Of a stretch of 64,000 nt of DNA, positions 36,400-49,700 are shown piece by piece (within the stretch, counting starts at the first letter, position 1; every line of letters begins with the position of its first letter). The DNA is from Thunnus maccoyii. Its lineage: Eukaryota; Chordata; Actinopteri; Scombriformes; Scombridae. The notes under the pieces are model-generated. The model ran no database searches. It saw nothing but the letters and a program-made list of their open reading frames with translations, and was not told the origin of the DNA. The DNA lies in NCBI RefSeq assembly GCF_910596095.1, contig NC_056538.1:7868001-7932000 (forward strand), read 5' to 3'. A program made the position numbers and the translations under genes.

Positions 36400-39350
36400 A
36401 AAGATCACTCATCACTAGACTACAACGCCTGTTTGTCAGCATTCTGTGTCTGTGTTTATAGCTCATGGATTGAGACATAGATATCCCCTGGCTGTGACTG
36501 TATAAGAAACCAGTTTGTCCAGTCAGCATCCACCATGAGTTGCCAGAACAGATTCAATACAACTTGGCTTTGACTCTACAAGCCTCTTGAACTCCACTGG
36601 TGGTTGTGGAGAGCATTATTTAACACCTCTCCAACATCTCGCATAGGTGTTCACAATTGGAGTGAGATGTAATGTGTGCTAAGCCGTACCATATGATTCA
36701 CATCTCTTTAATACTAATCAAATCATTCAGTGACCCCCCACCCCTTGCCCCCATGAAAGCATCTGCATTCATTATGTTTCTTCGCTAACCTCTTCAGGTT
36801 TAGAAAGAAAATTCTCACCAACTGCTCAATGTAATCACCAAAGACTCCAAAGAAATTAAACAGCATTCACTAGTTCAGACCCCACCTCTCTTCTCAGAAG
36901 TCCTTCTTCTGTGATCACAACAACCCGTCCCTTCCCATAGTAGGCTCCTGCCAGGAATGCTCGCCCATCCTCGGTGGTACTGTTGGGGAACGCTAGAGGC
37001 CCATGAGCCAGAACCTTAGAAGCTTCTACCCCATTCTGAAGGTCAAACTCAGATATCCCCTGGAGTAAGAACTCCAAGTCATCCTTAAAATCCTTACCGA
37101 TTCTGTATTTGCAAACAGGAAAAGAGAAGGGAGAAGAAGACACAGAGGGAGATGGAGAGATGGAGTAAAAAAGCAATTTCCACTTTAAGGGCTGTATTCA
37201 TTGTTTTTAGCCATATGTAGTAGCTCATACACAACAGAAAATAAGGGACAAAATTGGTAAATTCATTATTATCAGACTATAAATCCTAATGACATTCATG
37301 ATTCCCTGACTTTTCGTCTAGTGCCATTATGAAGTTGAGGTTTTGAGGGAAATATTTCAACAACTATTGGATGGATTGTCATGAAATTTGCTACAGAGAT
37401 TTATGTCCCCATCAGGATGATTTTAATAAGTTTGATGATCCCCTGATTTTTCCTTTAGTGTCCTCCTAAGGTCAGAATCCTCAGTTGTACTTTGTGTTAA
37501 GTGCTAATTAAAAATATTAGCATGCTAAAATGGTAAACTAAGATGGTGGACATTGTACCTGCTGAATATCATCAGAACATTAGCAGTGTCATTGTGAGCA
37601 TGTAATCATGTTGATGTTAGCATTTAATATATTATAGTTTCTGAGAACTTACTCAGAATGGAAGGATTTCAGTCAATAAAACCTAACGACAGCCTATCAT
37701 GAGATTAAGGGAAGGATCACACATCACCAGACAAAATGGACTACAACACCTGTCTTTTGACACTCTTTGTCTGTGTTAATACGTTGTTTGTGTTAATACC
37801 TTGTTTGTGTTAATCTCTTGTGTCTTACACAAGTGGGTTGAGCCTGAGATACACCCTGGCTGTGAATGTATAGGAAACCTGTTTGTCCAGTCATTACAAG
37901 TATATTTATTATCACAATATTTGTGGATGCTGAGACTGTAATAGAACATATTGACAATATATCAGATTAGTCTATCTATTTCTTGGGGAAACCTGTTAAT
38001 ATTGTTTGATATGCATCAAAATCAAACTTGGATGAAAAATGTTTGAGTAGTTGTTGCGACTCAAAGAGAAATCTAATGCAATGTATACATTAATGTGACA
38101 CACACATCATGTTTTCATCTTTGTTGTAGCGAAAGAAACGTAAGATCAGCTATCAGAAATGATCACTGTTAAGCAGGAAGATGAGAAGGCCCATATGTAT
38201 ATTTTTATTAAATTGTAGTATGTACACATTTTATCTGGTTAAAGCAGAACAGTAAGGCTGGCTTAGAATAGGTGTTCACAATTAGAGTGAGATCTGATTT
38301 TTCCTTTAGTGTCCTCCTAAGGTCAGAAGCCTCAGCTGTACTTTGTGTTAAGCGCTAATTAAAAATGTTAGCATGTTAACATGCTTAACTAAGATGGTGG
38401 ACATTGTACCTGCTGAATATCATCAGAACATTAATAGTGTCATTGTGAGCATGTAATCATGGTGACATTAGCATTCATCCCAAAGCACTACTGTGTCTAT
38501 GTATAGCCTCACACAGCCACTAGTGTGGCTGTTATCTTACAGTATATTAAAGTTTCTGAGAACTTTTGTTTTTCCATGAAAAAGTATAATCTCAGAAAAT
38601 AAATCTGAATTACATCATTTGGACCTGTGTTGAGTGAGAATAAACTTAAACCAGATGCCATTTACCAAGATATGTTATTAATAATGAAACATAGTCTTCA
38701 AAATTAGATGTAAATCAACACCATAATATCTTAAATTAAATATAACATATAACAACAGCCTATCATGAGATTAAGGGAAGGATCACACATCACCAGACAA
38801 AATGGACTACAACACCTGTCTGTTGACACTCTTTGTCTGTGTTAATACTTTGTCTGTGTTAATAGCTTGTGTCTTAATCAAGACACCAATTATCTGGCTA
38901 AAAGCAGAACAGTAAGGCTGGCTTAGAGTGGTTAGAAGAGTATACAGTTATATAAAACATTTTCTTGTCATAACTGTGGTATTACTGACACTCATACTAC
39001 CAGGAAAATCAAAAAATATTGAAATTATAGATGCTGCACTGAAGCAACAGAGAACCCTGTGACTGAGGTTGAGTCCATATTATAAAGGTGATACCTTTTG
39101 CAGAAATCAGAGAGAAATTGAAGTCAGATGGTAATACTTTTTTCCATTTTGCATCCCTAAAATAGTTTTTCTGAAATATCCAAACAAAACTTGTAGCTCT
39201 CATTCAGTTATGATAAAGAACTGAGGATGTTTGCTTTGTGTGCAAGAATGGTTTGAGGCCTGTATGTGCCTGATCCACTTCTCCAATACTCCAGTGTTCA
39301 GACTCATATACAATGGGAATAAGACTTACTGTCTGTCACTGACTCACTGA
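36400..39350. repeat. Mosaic of TCAF intron, flank and exon pieces between genes C and B
   Basis: In order: 5' flank-like sequence (to about 36530), intron 2-like (36530-36815), exon 2-like (36819-37102), intron 1-like (37200-37660), flank repeat (37690-38280), intron 1-like (38290-38740), flank repeat again (38755-39110). It is best read as debris of one or more lost TCAF copies. No gene is supported. Confidence 0.65.
36819..37102 (-). pseudogene. Orphan TCAF exon 2 with premature stop
   Basis: Keeps the acceptor at 37103 and the GTGAG donor after 36819, but is 284 nt against 265 in genes B and C because about 19 bp of unrelated sequence lies near its 3' end. The frame stops after ELVNAV at 36856. 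It lies upstream of gene B's first exon, where exon 2 cannot belong to gene B. Confidence 0.8.
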
Positions 39351-40228
39351 CGGAACAAACCTAATTACACTTCAAGACAATAAGTCCAAAACAGCTCATC
39401 CTGTTTTAGAGTACAGTATGTGGTCTACTTTACTACGGTCTGCTACCGGTCTGTTTATAATTAGGTAAAATAAGGATCTAGTTGGCAGTTGGATCTCACA
39501 GTTTAGAGGCCTCTGCTCACACTTACTTAACTTGCTTTTCATTCATTGACTGGACAGGATGAGGGGGTTGTGTTTGTGTGCGGCTGGGATCATCAGGAGA
39601 AATGAGAACACCTGTGGATCAGAGGATGAAGAGAAATGGCCTGAGCACTGATTGGTGGACTCGTGTGGTGTCTGACCTTCCCATGTTATCATTTTATTTG
39701 GTTTTCTTTTGGTCACCTACTCTACAGAAAATAGTTTATTTTACTCCTCAATCTCACATTTGGGCTCAATGTGGAAACATCAGAAGAAACCACAGATTGG
39801 GGCCCCAGTGTGCTCCAGATCGTCTGAGACTTGGTTTGCCCACATCTCCGCTCCTCCATTTGGTCTAGCCAAATATTCATACACTAATTTCCTTTGTAGG
39901 TCCAGTCTGGGTACGTAACATGAGTAAAAATTTAAATGACATTATTTTTATTATGTTAACATCACTAAACAATCATCCAGACACCACTGGACTTTTTTCT
40001 TTTTTTTTTGGCTCTCTACCAGATTCTCTCTCTGAACTTGCAGAGTTCACCCAGCTATTCTCCAACAACTGTAGGCTATAAAGGATTAGAAGACTTGTTT
40101 TTCATATTAATTAGTGTGAAATAAAATACTATCCGTACATGTAGTACCCTTTTTGAAGTGGTTTATTTTACGCTTCTCATTCAAGAACAAATTGATGAAT
40201 AACAAGTAGTAGAGGAGTAAAGTAAATG

Positions 40229-40234
40229 TTTATT
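40229..40234 (-). terminator. Candidate polyadenylation signal of gene C
   Basis: AATAAA on the minus strand at the position equivalent to that of gene B, about 525 nt after the stop. Confidence 0.4.
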
Positions 40235-40759
40235 AGTGTATTTTGAATTGACAGTAAAGGCAAATATCAAAATAGTTACATTAAAGACATTTATGTTCCC
40301 ATCTTCAAAAGGTGTTGGGCTGGAGCAATGAAATGAAGAGGATGCTTCATTACTGGTATCAGTATTAATGCTGCATTAACAAATAAAACTGTCAGTTTTT
40401 CACACTGATATTCAAAGTGAAGTGTAGTCTGATAAAAAATTGTTTGATTCTGTAGATTTGGTCTTACATGCACATTCTGTTTGCATATTGAGTACAGCGG
40501 TGTCATGTTGAATAATTGATCTAAGATGATCATAATCATTGGTAGAGTGATGAATTATTTTCAAATGGAGCTACTGAGTTTAAAGGCTGTAGATATATAA
40601 CTGGTCAAGTAGTGTTTCTTGTATTGCATTAAACATGCGATATTTGATAAGAGACAACAACAACAACAAAAAGAAAACAATGTTAATCAACTGAATACAT
40701 TTAATACACTAAATCATTAAACCCCTCTCTCTGCACTTGAATCTGCAGCAGTCTACAGT

Positions 40760-43700
40760 TCAGCCATACTGGATCATGGGGTGGTCACTCCAGGGAGGCA
40801 GGTTGGAGAGTTTCTCCTCAGTGGCTGTTTCTATGGGCCAGCCCCAGGCTTTAAAGAATCCAGACAGGTTCATCTCCACAGTCTGGGAGAAAGTCTCAGC
40901 ATACAGGTTCATCTTTCCTTTGTTGTCTTTGGGAAAGTTGCTCATCTTGTGGTAGGCAGCAAACACCTTCTTAAAGGCATCCCAGCCAAACTTTTCCTGG
41001 AGCTACATGGAAGGAGAAAGAAGTAGAGGGGGGTGAAACAGAAGTATTGCTGTCTCTCCATTTTCATCCATCAACATTTTTGTTGTCTGGTGTGTAATGA
41101 GCTTTGTTAAACCCTCACAGGGTCCGATGGGACTAGAGTCTTATTTGCATTCATGTTTGCCGGTGTGTGATCCTGTTTAAAAAGTGACTCCAGTATGATC
41201 CAAACATAGTTTCTCTGCATAATGTAATATACAGTAATTCCCTCTCACCTGCATATATGTCTCCAGGGCGACCCACATGTGCCAGCTGCTGAGTTTCTTG
41301 CCCCCCTTAGCATACTCCTCTGCTCGACGGTTTCGTTTTTCTGAAGTCATAGCTGGATGAGCCTGCATTGAACGAGACAAAAGTAAGGGATTGTGAGGGA
41401 ATATAATCCCAATGAAAAGCTAAATATTTTTCTCAACATATGATAAAAAGGAGGAATTGTCTTTTGTGGTGTCTACTGATAGAAAAATGTGTCATAATAC
41501 ATGTTAAGAACTGTTTTTTTCTAGCTATTGGTCTCATTTGTTTTGTCAAAAAAAAAAAAAGGATTTACTCCACCTTTGCCCTGTTGATCCCCAGCACCTG
41601 TTCATGCACATACACTGACCAGAGGTTGCATGTACACTCTGTGGTGTGAGATGGGAACTCCCAGCAGCCTCTCTGTTGGTTGTGTCCAAGCTCATGGATG
41701 GGGCCCCACATGCCTTTAGTCCTAGCATGGTCAATGCTGACCACATGAGCTGCTGTGGGTGTTTGTGCCATGATGGGATAACCTGCATGCATCCAACCTG
41801 GATGGAGAAAAATTCAGTCTTACTTATAAGCGCAGGTGACATGTGTGATGTAGTGGTGTGATAAGTCCATTGATATACGAGTGCAACCAATGAAAGAAAA
41901 GCAAAAACAAAAAAAACAGCTCGTGTTGTTGCAAAAGTTCTCATTCAATAAATTATTTTCACTTAGATATTCTTCAACATTTGTTTTTTACATTTTCAGT
42001 GTGAGTGGTGGTGAACTTCAACACCTGCCCTGCTGGGCAAACAAGAGGCAGTCATATACACAGAAAAACACATTTACCATGAGAAATCTGTACATCAGTT
42101 ACAAATCTCTCTTTGCGGGGAAATTTGTGTGGGATAGCAGCCAGGTCAGCAACGCCTCTCATGATGGCATCCCAGTGTGCTGCCAACTTGTCGGGGTAAT
42201 CCAGATCCCGAACAACATCTGATGGTACAGTAAGGATGATGTTCTCAAACTCCAGCTCTGCCCAGGGTGAGGGAGCTGCACGCAGCAACGACCAATCAGC
42301 CTTTGTTGTCACACCTGAGCAGAACAGAGGGATGGGTGAATTCAAAACTGAGTTTGAACTTGTATAATTTTAAACGTTATAAATATGTGCCATTGTTTGC
42401 AGATTATAAACAAATAAAATGTAAAAGTTTCATAAATGTGAACTGCTTATGAATGTGGTCTCATAGTTTCATTCAGCTGTTAATGTACTGCACCCAGCAC
42501 ACAGATGCTTGTACCAGATGTTTGCTTGTACCTTCTGCAAAAGTCACAGGTGCTGCTACACACCCTCTACTAACCCCATGGAGACACACAGATATACACA
42601 TCTCTGAACCAGTGTTACTCAACACACACTCACCAGATTTATAATATGGTGCACGTACAGCTGTCTGCACTGTGACCTCTACCCCCTCCACTTGTGTGTT
42701 GGGTGGAGCCACCAGGTAGATGAGTCCCCCCCACAGGTTCCACACCTGCATCTTCTCTGTGGTAACAGGAAATCGTTCATGAACACAGGGCGCTCTCTTC
42801 AACTCTGCAGCATTGAGATAGTCTGTTTGACAGCCTATCTGGATCTGAAGAAGAGATGGAATATGTGTTACTGTTTTGTAAACCTGTATCAAAAGTGCTG
42901 TATAGTTTGTTCTATAGTTGAAGCTGGCAAGATGGATAGATAGAGTAATAATCGGATGGTGTGACAGATAAATGCATAATTAAAAAGCAGTCATAATCAT
43001 ATTATTCAATCCATGACTGCGTTACAGTTATTGCTAGTTCTACTGCACATGAGGCAAACAGCTGCTTTATGATATATGTATTATTGAAAGATATGATTTG
43101 TTATTTGGGGAATTTCTTTTGAATAAAAAAAACATAACCCATTTCCATCTTATATCTCTCATAACCCTGATGATTTAATTTGATATGATGCACTGTACCT
43201 TCCATTCCTTGTTGACAATCCCTGCCGGTACAGTTATGGAGGTCCTCATACCAGGAGAGAGGTAGAGACCAGTACTGATCCACTCCTCTCCTCCTGATAC
43301 ACACACACACACACACACACAAACAAATGTGGTGAGATCTATGTACTAAAGCAATGTAAAAGCTCACAGATTATTGCAACATATTGAGTTCTACAGACAA
43401 ATTATGTCAGTTGAACAATTGCAGTTCTGCAAATGAAGTATTTTACTTAAAATAACATTGTGCATACAGTATGTCTACAACACTGTGGCCTGACCTGCTG
43501 TGTTAGCATTAATTGTGATCTTCTGGTTATTGACAACTGGCATCATGGGGTTATGCTTGATGAGGTAAGGCAGGAGATCATCAGGATCTGGGCAAACCTT
43601 ATATACATCTGTCCCCATGCTGAGAAGCAGGTGGTCTTTGGGACTCTTCACAGGACGGCTGTCACATACCTTGAAAATGAATGATAAATGTTGAACTTTC

Positions 43701-46700
43701 AAAAGAGGTTGCTCACCTTGTCACAGTTTCTTCAGCTAAGAAAACAACAACAGATCCCATGCAGACATATTATTGCACTATTGGTAGTATTATAGGTGAC
43801 GGCAATCAGCGGCCAATTCAGTGAACCACCCAACCACCCACTGTCAACAGAATATTACACCACATAAGGCAGTGAATGCCTAAAACCTAACTGAAAAGTC
43901 GGAATAACTTGAAGGGGCCGTCCTTACACAAACTAATAACAATCATACACAACTGATGGCCCACCTGTGGCATGCCCGACTTCTTTAACATGTCAGTGAG
44001 GTTGGACACCATCTGTGTATAGGAGGAGCAGTCATGAGCCTTCATGCGCAAGTATTTGGCACAGTCCATGCCCAGTTTTTTAAGGCATTCCTCCTCATAC
44101 TTGGTAAGTTCCTTCCCCTGGGTTACATGAACAGCAAAGCGGCATAGGAGGTGGCGGAAGTAGTAGGTGTCTTTGATGGCCTGGCTTGGCACAGGGGCCT
44201 TGTAGGAACCGTCAGTGATGTAATTCTCCAGCAGGCTCAAGCCCATTTTGTTCATGATCTTGTTTCCTGAGAGACAGTGCAAGAAATCTGACTTGATCAG
44301 TGTGTTGCACTGTTAACTATTGATAGGGTTTTACTGTTGTGGATTTAAAAACAATATTTTTAGACTGATGCCCAATATCTTTTGTGTCTATGACCACAAA
44401 TGCAATTTTCACCTATTGCTTTGGGAGTCAATATGAGGGTGTTGTACATTAAGTAATTTGGGGTTGTGTCTGATGTGTATCATAGCTTAGTACAATATTA
44501 GCACATGCACATAGAAGGTGGTATCTGGAATATGCTCAGGATGCATCACGTTATATTATCTAGATTGAACTGAATAGTAAAGAGGGAAAGTCCAGTTACA
44601 CATTAATGTACCTGAGAATTCTGTCATTGGGTTTTGTCCTTTATGTGTCTGAGCCCAATACCAAGCATGTCCACCAATCAGGAGGCCTCCACCCTCCACC
44701 ACAAAGTCTTGAATTTCCTCCACATAGTTGTTGCAGTATGCTGTACACACAAATACACTCAGGTCTTTCCTTAAGTTTGTCTTCTCGCAATTAAACTCTG
44801 ACTTGCTGAAGAGGTTGAAGGCTTGGTTGAGACCTGGAACCACACCAACAACCCCATTCCGGCCTTGATCCAACCAATGAAGGGCATTGTTCCAAAATGG
44901 AGCCAGCGTCTGTGAAGAAGGTAGTTTATCCGAGAAAAACAGTAGTTTGTTAATCATAGAAAAAATATTTGGCAGATTAAGCATGTCTCATTATTTAACA
45001 CACTTCAAATAGCCAATTACTGGTGGTCATAAATAATGCAAATGAGCAAGAAAGTTTTATGGCCATTTTGACTCAAGATTTTTGCATCAATGTAATGGAA
45101 TAACTTGATTTGTTTTTAGTAGTGCTTAATTCACTGGAATAGCGAAAAATAGACATTCCCATTTGGTTGTTTTATCTAAATTATTTTTCTTGATTGAATT
45201 GTCAGAGAATGTACTATGATAAATCATAATACAAATGGGTGACAATAAAAATAAAAACCAACATAAAGTGTCTTGATGTTGGTCCACCATGAGTCGCCAG
45301 AACAGATTCAATACAACTTGGCTTTGACTCTACAAGTCTCTTGAACTCTACTGGTGGTTGTGGAGAGCATTATTTAACACCTCTCCAACTATAGGTGTTC
45401 AAAATTGGAGTGAGATCTAATGTGTGCTAAAGCCGTACCATATGATTCACATCACTTTAATACTAATCAAATCATTCAGTGACCCCCCACCCCTTGCCCC
45501 CATGAAAGCATCTGCATTCATTGTGTTTCTTAGCTAACCTTTTCAGGTTTAGAAAGGAAATTCTCACCGACTGTTCAATGCAACCTCCAATGATATTTAC
45601 TAATTCACACCCCACCTCTCTTCTCAGAAGTCCTTCATGAGTGGTCACAACAACCCGTCCCTTCCCATAGTAGGCTCCTGCCAGGAATGCTCGCCCATCC
45701 TCGGTGGTACCGATGGGGAATGCTAGACGCCCATGGACAAGAACCTCAGAAGCTACTACCCCATTCAGATGGTCAAACTCGGGTATCTCCTGGAGTAAAA
45801 ACTCCAAGTCATCCTTAAAATCCTTACCGATTCTGTATTTGAAAAAGGGAAAGAGAAGGGAGAAGAAGACACAGAGGGAGATGGGGAGGTGGAGTAGAAA
45901 AGGAATTTCCACTTTAAGGGCTGTACTCATTGTTTTTAGCCATATGTAGTAGCTCATAGACAACAGACAGAATGGGACAAAATTTGGTTCAGACATTCAT
46001 GATTATCAGACTATAAATCTTAATGACATTGATAATTACCTGTGTCAAAAAGGCCCTCTTAAGCAGCAACACTCTCACCATAATGTGTCTCCCACCCCCC
46101 ACGTGAACTCTACCTCACGAGACACAGACTTTGGGCTAATCAGAACTGAGCTAGGTTGACCTGCAGTTTTTCCTCAAGAAGGTAGTCTGAAGTCTGCCAT
46201 GCATCAGATGCTTTCCGGGTTAAGGACTTTGCTCTGTACTAACTGTCATCTGGTGTCAAGTGTGTCTAGCGAAAGTGAGTCAAGTGTTGAGAATGTTTGT
46301 TATAGTTGCTGTTCATTAGTGAATTGTATCTGTGTTTAGCCAATCTAAAGGGGCTCATGTTCATGTGTTCTGCCGACTGTGTAGCCTTATATTAGTAGCT
46401 ACTGTTACTAAATGTTAATAGGTATCATGCCTTAGGCATACTGTTAGGACTTTATGTTTGGGTTGTATTGGTGTACTATATTACTGACAGAATAGCGGAC
46501 TGAACGGCTACTTATAGGTCTGCTCGTTAATTAACAGGGCATACACAACACGTGTAGCTTAGCAGCTCGTTCAGCCTCTGGTACTGATGCCATGCATCTC
46601 TACAACTGGCTTATAGAGGGCAGTGTTGCACTGCTGAAGGACATAAATCCACTGTTAGAGGGAATATGCTGTTTCAGCCTCAGATATGCCTGTTTAATAC

Positions 46701-49700
46701 ATAGCCACATTATTTATCAGCTGTTTGTCAGTCGTCATGTCTCGTACAGTGGAAATTTACACATTTGAGAGAGGAAAGTAATGTAGTTTACAATTCTACA
46801 TATGGCCTTTATATTTTCATATGGATATCTGACATGTTTATTCTGAATTATCATGTTCATTTACACAGAACCACTGAGTCATCAGACTGTTGTACAAGGA
46901 TTGTGGTTGTGATGGTGACAATAAATCCATAAATCTTCAAGACATCTGCGTGATTCTGATCAATCACCTGCAGTGGGTTCTGCTTGAACAAATCCGACAC
47001 ATAGTCATGGAAACTAGATCTTCCTCACAATTGGTCCTTCGAGCCGGATACCTGGAGCCTGCTACAGTTTTGAGATGTCTACCTCAGCAGATAAGGAGCC
47101 TGGTACACATGTCAGGAGGCAGACATCCCTCCCCGGATACCTTAAGGATTACATCTTATCTGATACACCAAGTCAGCCAGCACCACCACACATCACACCA
47201 CCTGCTTCATCTCATCCACATCAAGAGGAAGAGATGGAAGGAAGTTCACGCTTTGCATCCCCAGTTAGTCAGGAGTGCTGCAGCCACTCGCTGTGGGCAC
47301 CAATGGATAAATAGGGATCTCCTAGCAAAAAACTGGAGGGATGAGTGTCAGAGGCTTAGACAGAAACAGGAGAGTCTTTTTAGCATTGGTGCACCAACTT
47401 AGACTACAGAATGAAGAGCTCAGAGCTCAAAGTGGGCACAGTGATCACAAGCTGGAGCAGTGCCAGCAACATAAAATGGCTGAGTCACATTCACCACATG
47501 GTGGGGTCCAGCCCCTGAGATGTGCCATGTGTAGAGGGTGGAAAAATAGCCTGTATTAGAAGTAATAAAAAAAACTGACACTGTTGTGGAAAAATCTTCA
47601 AATGGGCCAATAAATCTTCAGGTCACCCACAACTTAGTATTAAACTCAGAACTCATAAGAGAAAGACTCAAAACATACACTGGAAGCTGGTAGAGTTCAA
47701 TGTGAATAGGTTTACTGTGCATAAAGAGCAATACAAAGCAAACTGAGGCCTTTGCAACCTAATGCAAAATCATAAAACATCATATTTTATACCCTTCTTA
47801 ACACCTTCTATTGTGGAGCTTATTTTCTAGACTCCACCTCATTTTTTAATTATGTTCGACCATTTGGTCATTATTGCTGGGTTCATGAGTGACCTTGACA
47901 CTTTGGTGATGATACAAGTGTGACTTACCTTAGAAATTACTGCCTCAGCATCTTTCACCTTTTTCTCACACTAAAAATAGGCCTGCCAGCCTTTAATCAT
48001 CTCACACAGAAAACCAAATTGCTACACCACAGATTAGCCTTCTTGCTAACTCCCTGGGAACTGTCTCTTATTGGCATAATGTCATCTTTGCACACTCACT
48101 GGCACATTCGTTTGATCATGGGAAGGAAGTTTCTACCACAACACCACCTCTTATTTTAAAAAAACGAAACAAAACATATAAATAGCAACCTACTTTATAC
48201 ATTCATCTCTCAGATAATACATTTGGTTTAAATGTTGTTGTTGTTATATCTTGTGACAGTAGGTGTCACTGTAATACCAGGTCTTGAAAGAAACATCCCA
48301 CTCAAGCCTGTGTTGGTCATGTTAGGGACAGAGTAAAATGGCACTTGAGTTGGTCACACACCGATAAACTTGTGTCTGTTCCTTACTGCTCCACAGCCAT
48401 CCAGGATTGTGTCGCAACATAGCTACCGGCCCAAGTACCTCTATTCTTGAGGCTGGTAACGCATGCCTAGGCCCAAGTCATACATTCTCCCACGGGAGGT
48501 GGAGACAACATTGCAAAGGGGGACACTTCACCCTATTGCGTCAGCCAGGCATTCTAGTCATGACCTGGGACACAGATCACATCTAGAGTCATACCATCGC
48601 CTTTCAGTAAGAGATGACAACTGGGCCACACACACTCCTAATGTAAATGCAAGAAGGTATGACATATCTCCATATAGAGAGTCCTATAACAATTATTACT
48701 CTGAGTCAGCACTCACCATGCCCCATTCACGACCCAGTCATGGGTACAGAGATGAATCCCACTACATTCTAGAGAACAGTCATCTAGGGGGGTACCACCA
48801 TTACCCAGAGAGATCTGCCACCTTCAGTGAGCACCATTATTCTCCAGAATAGCTCAGACACCTGACTGAGAGCAGACAAGCTCCACATCATCTTGGCTAT
48901 CCTGCTGGAGGTGATTATTCGCCAGAGAGGCATGGATACCCACCTGAGCACCATCTCTCCAGACATGAAATCTTGAGTCCACCTGGTGGTCAGGAACGGA
49001 CATACTGGGAACCTACTTCTACTATCCCAATTTCATCCACCCTAATCCAAGAGTTTGCCAGACTGAGGATTGCTCTGGACAATATCCTTCCTAAAGATGC
49101 CACAGAATGCATTAAATTCCAGATATTAGTGGATCATCTGAAGCTGGAAGAAGTTCTGCTCACAGCTAACTCTTATACCAATTCTCATTACCTCTTCACA
49201 GATACCATGGTGGCCTTGAACCAGCAATATGGGCAACCACACCAGCTGGCTCTCCAGCGCATTGCAGAGCTTATGGATGGCCCCAGCATCAATGGTGGTG
49301 ACATCAAGTCATTCAAAATGTTTGCCTCCTTCACCGTCTCACCAGCAAGTTCCCCATAGCAGGTCTTTATCATCAAGAGAGCCTTCACCGCACCAAATCT
49401 CAGGCTAGGAGAGCACGCCTATCCGACCAAAGCCCTGTGACGGAAATTCAGGCACCTGAGGGATCTTCCCATTCAGCAGTTTGAGAGCATCCATCCTGTG
49501 TTACTCATAGACTCTGACCACCCCAACTTAATAACACCTGTAGAACCAGTGTGTATTGGGCCACCAGGGGCTCCAATGGCCATCAGAACTTCCCATGGAT
49601 GGACACTTCTGGGTCCAACTCATGGACTTAAACATTATCTCATGGAGCAACACTGCCTCTTCACATCTTACAGGGCTCCACCAGCAGACCTTTATCAACA

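Larger units (their letters stand above)
39130..44050. repeat. Segmental duplication, copy C (3' half of gene C and its flank)
   Basis: Partner of 27547-32600. The 39130-40228 part is intergenic, with no gene seen. A more diverged third version of its outer part is at about 55250-55940. Confidence 0.9.
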
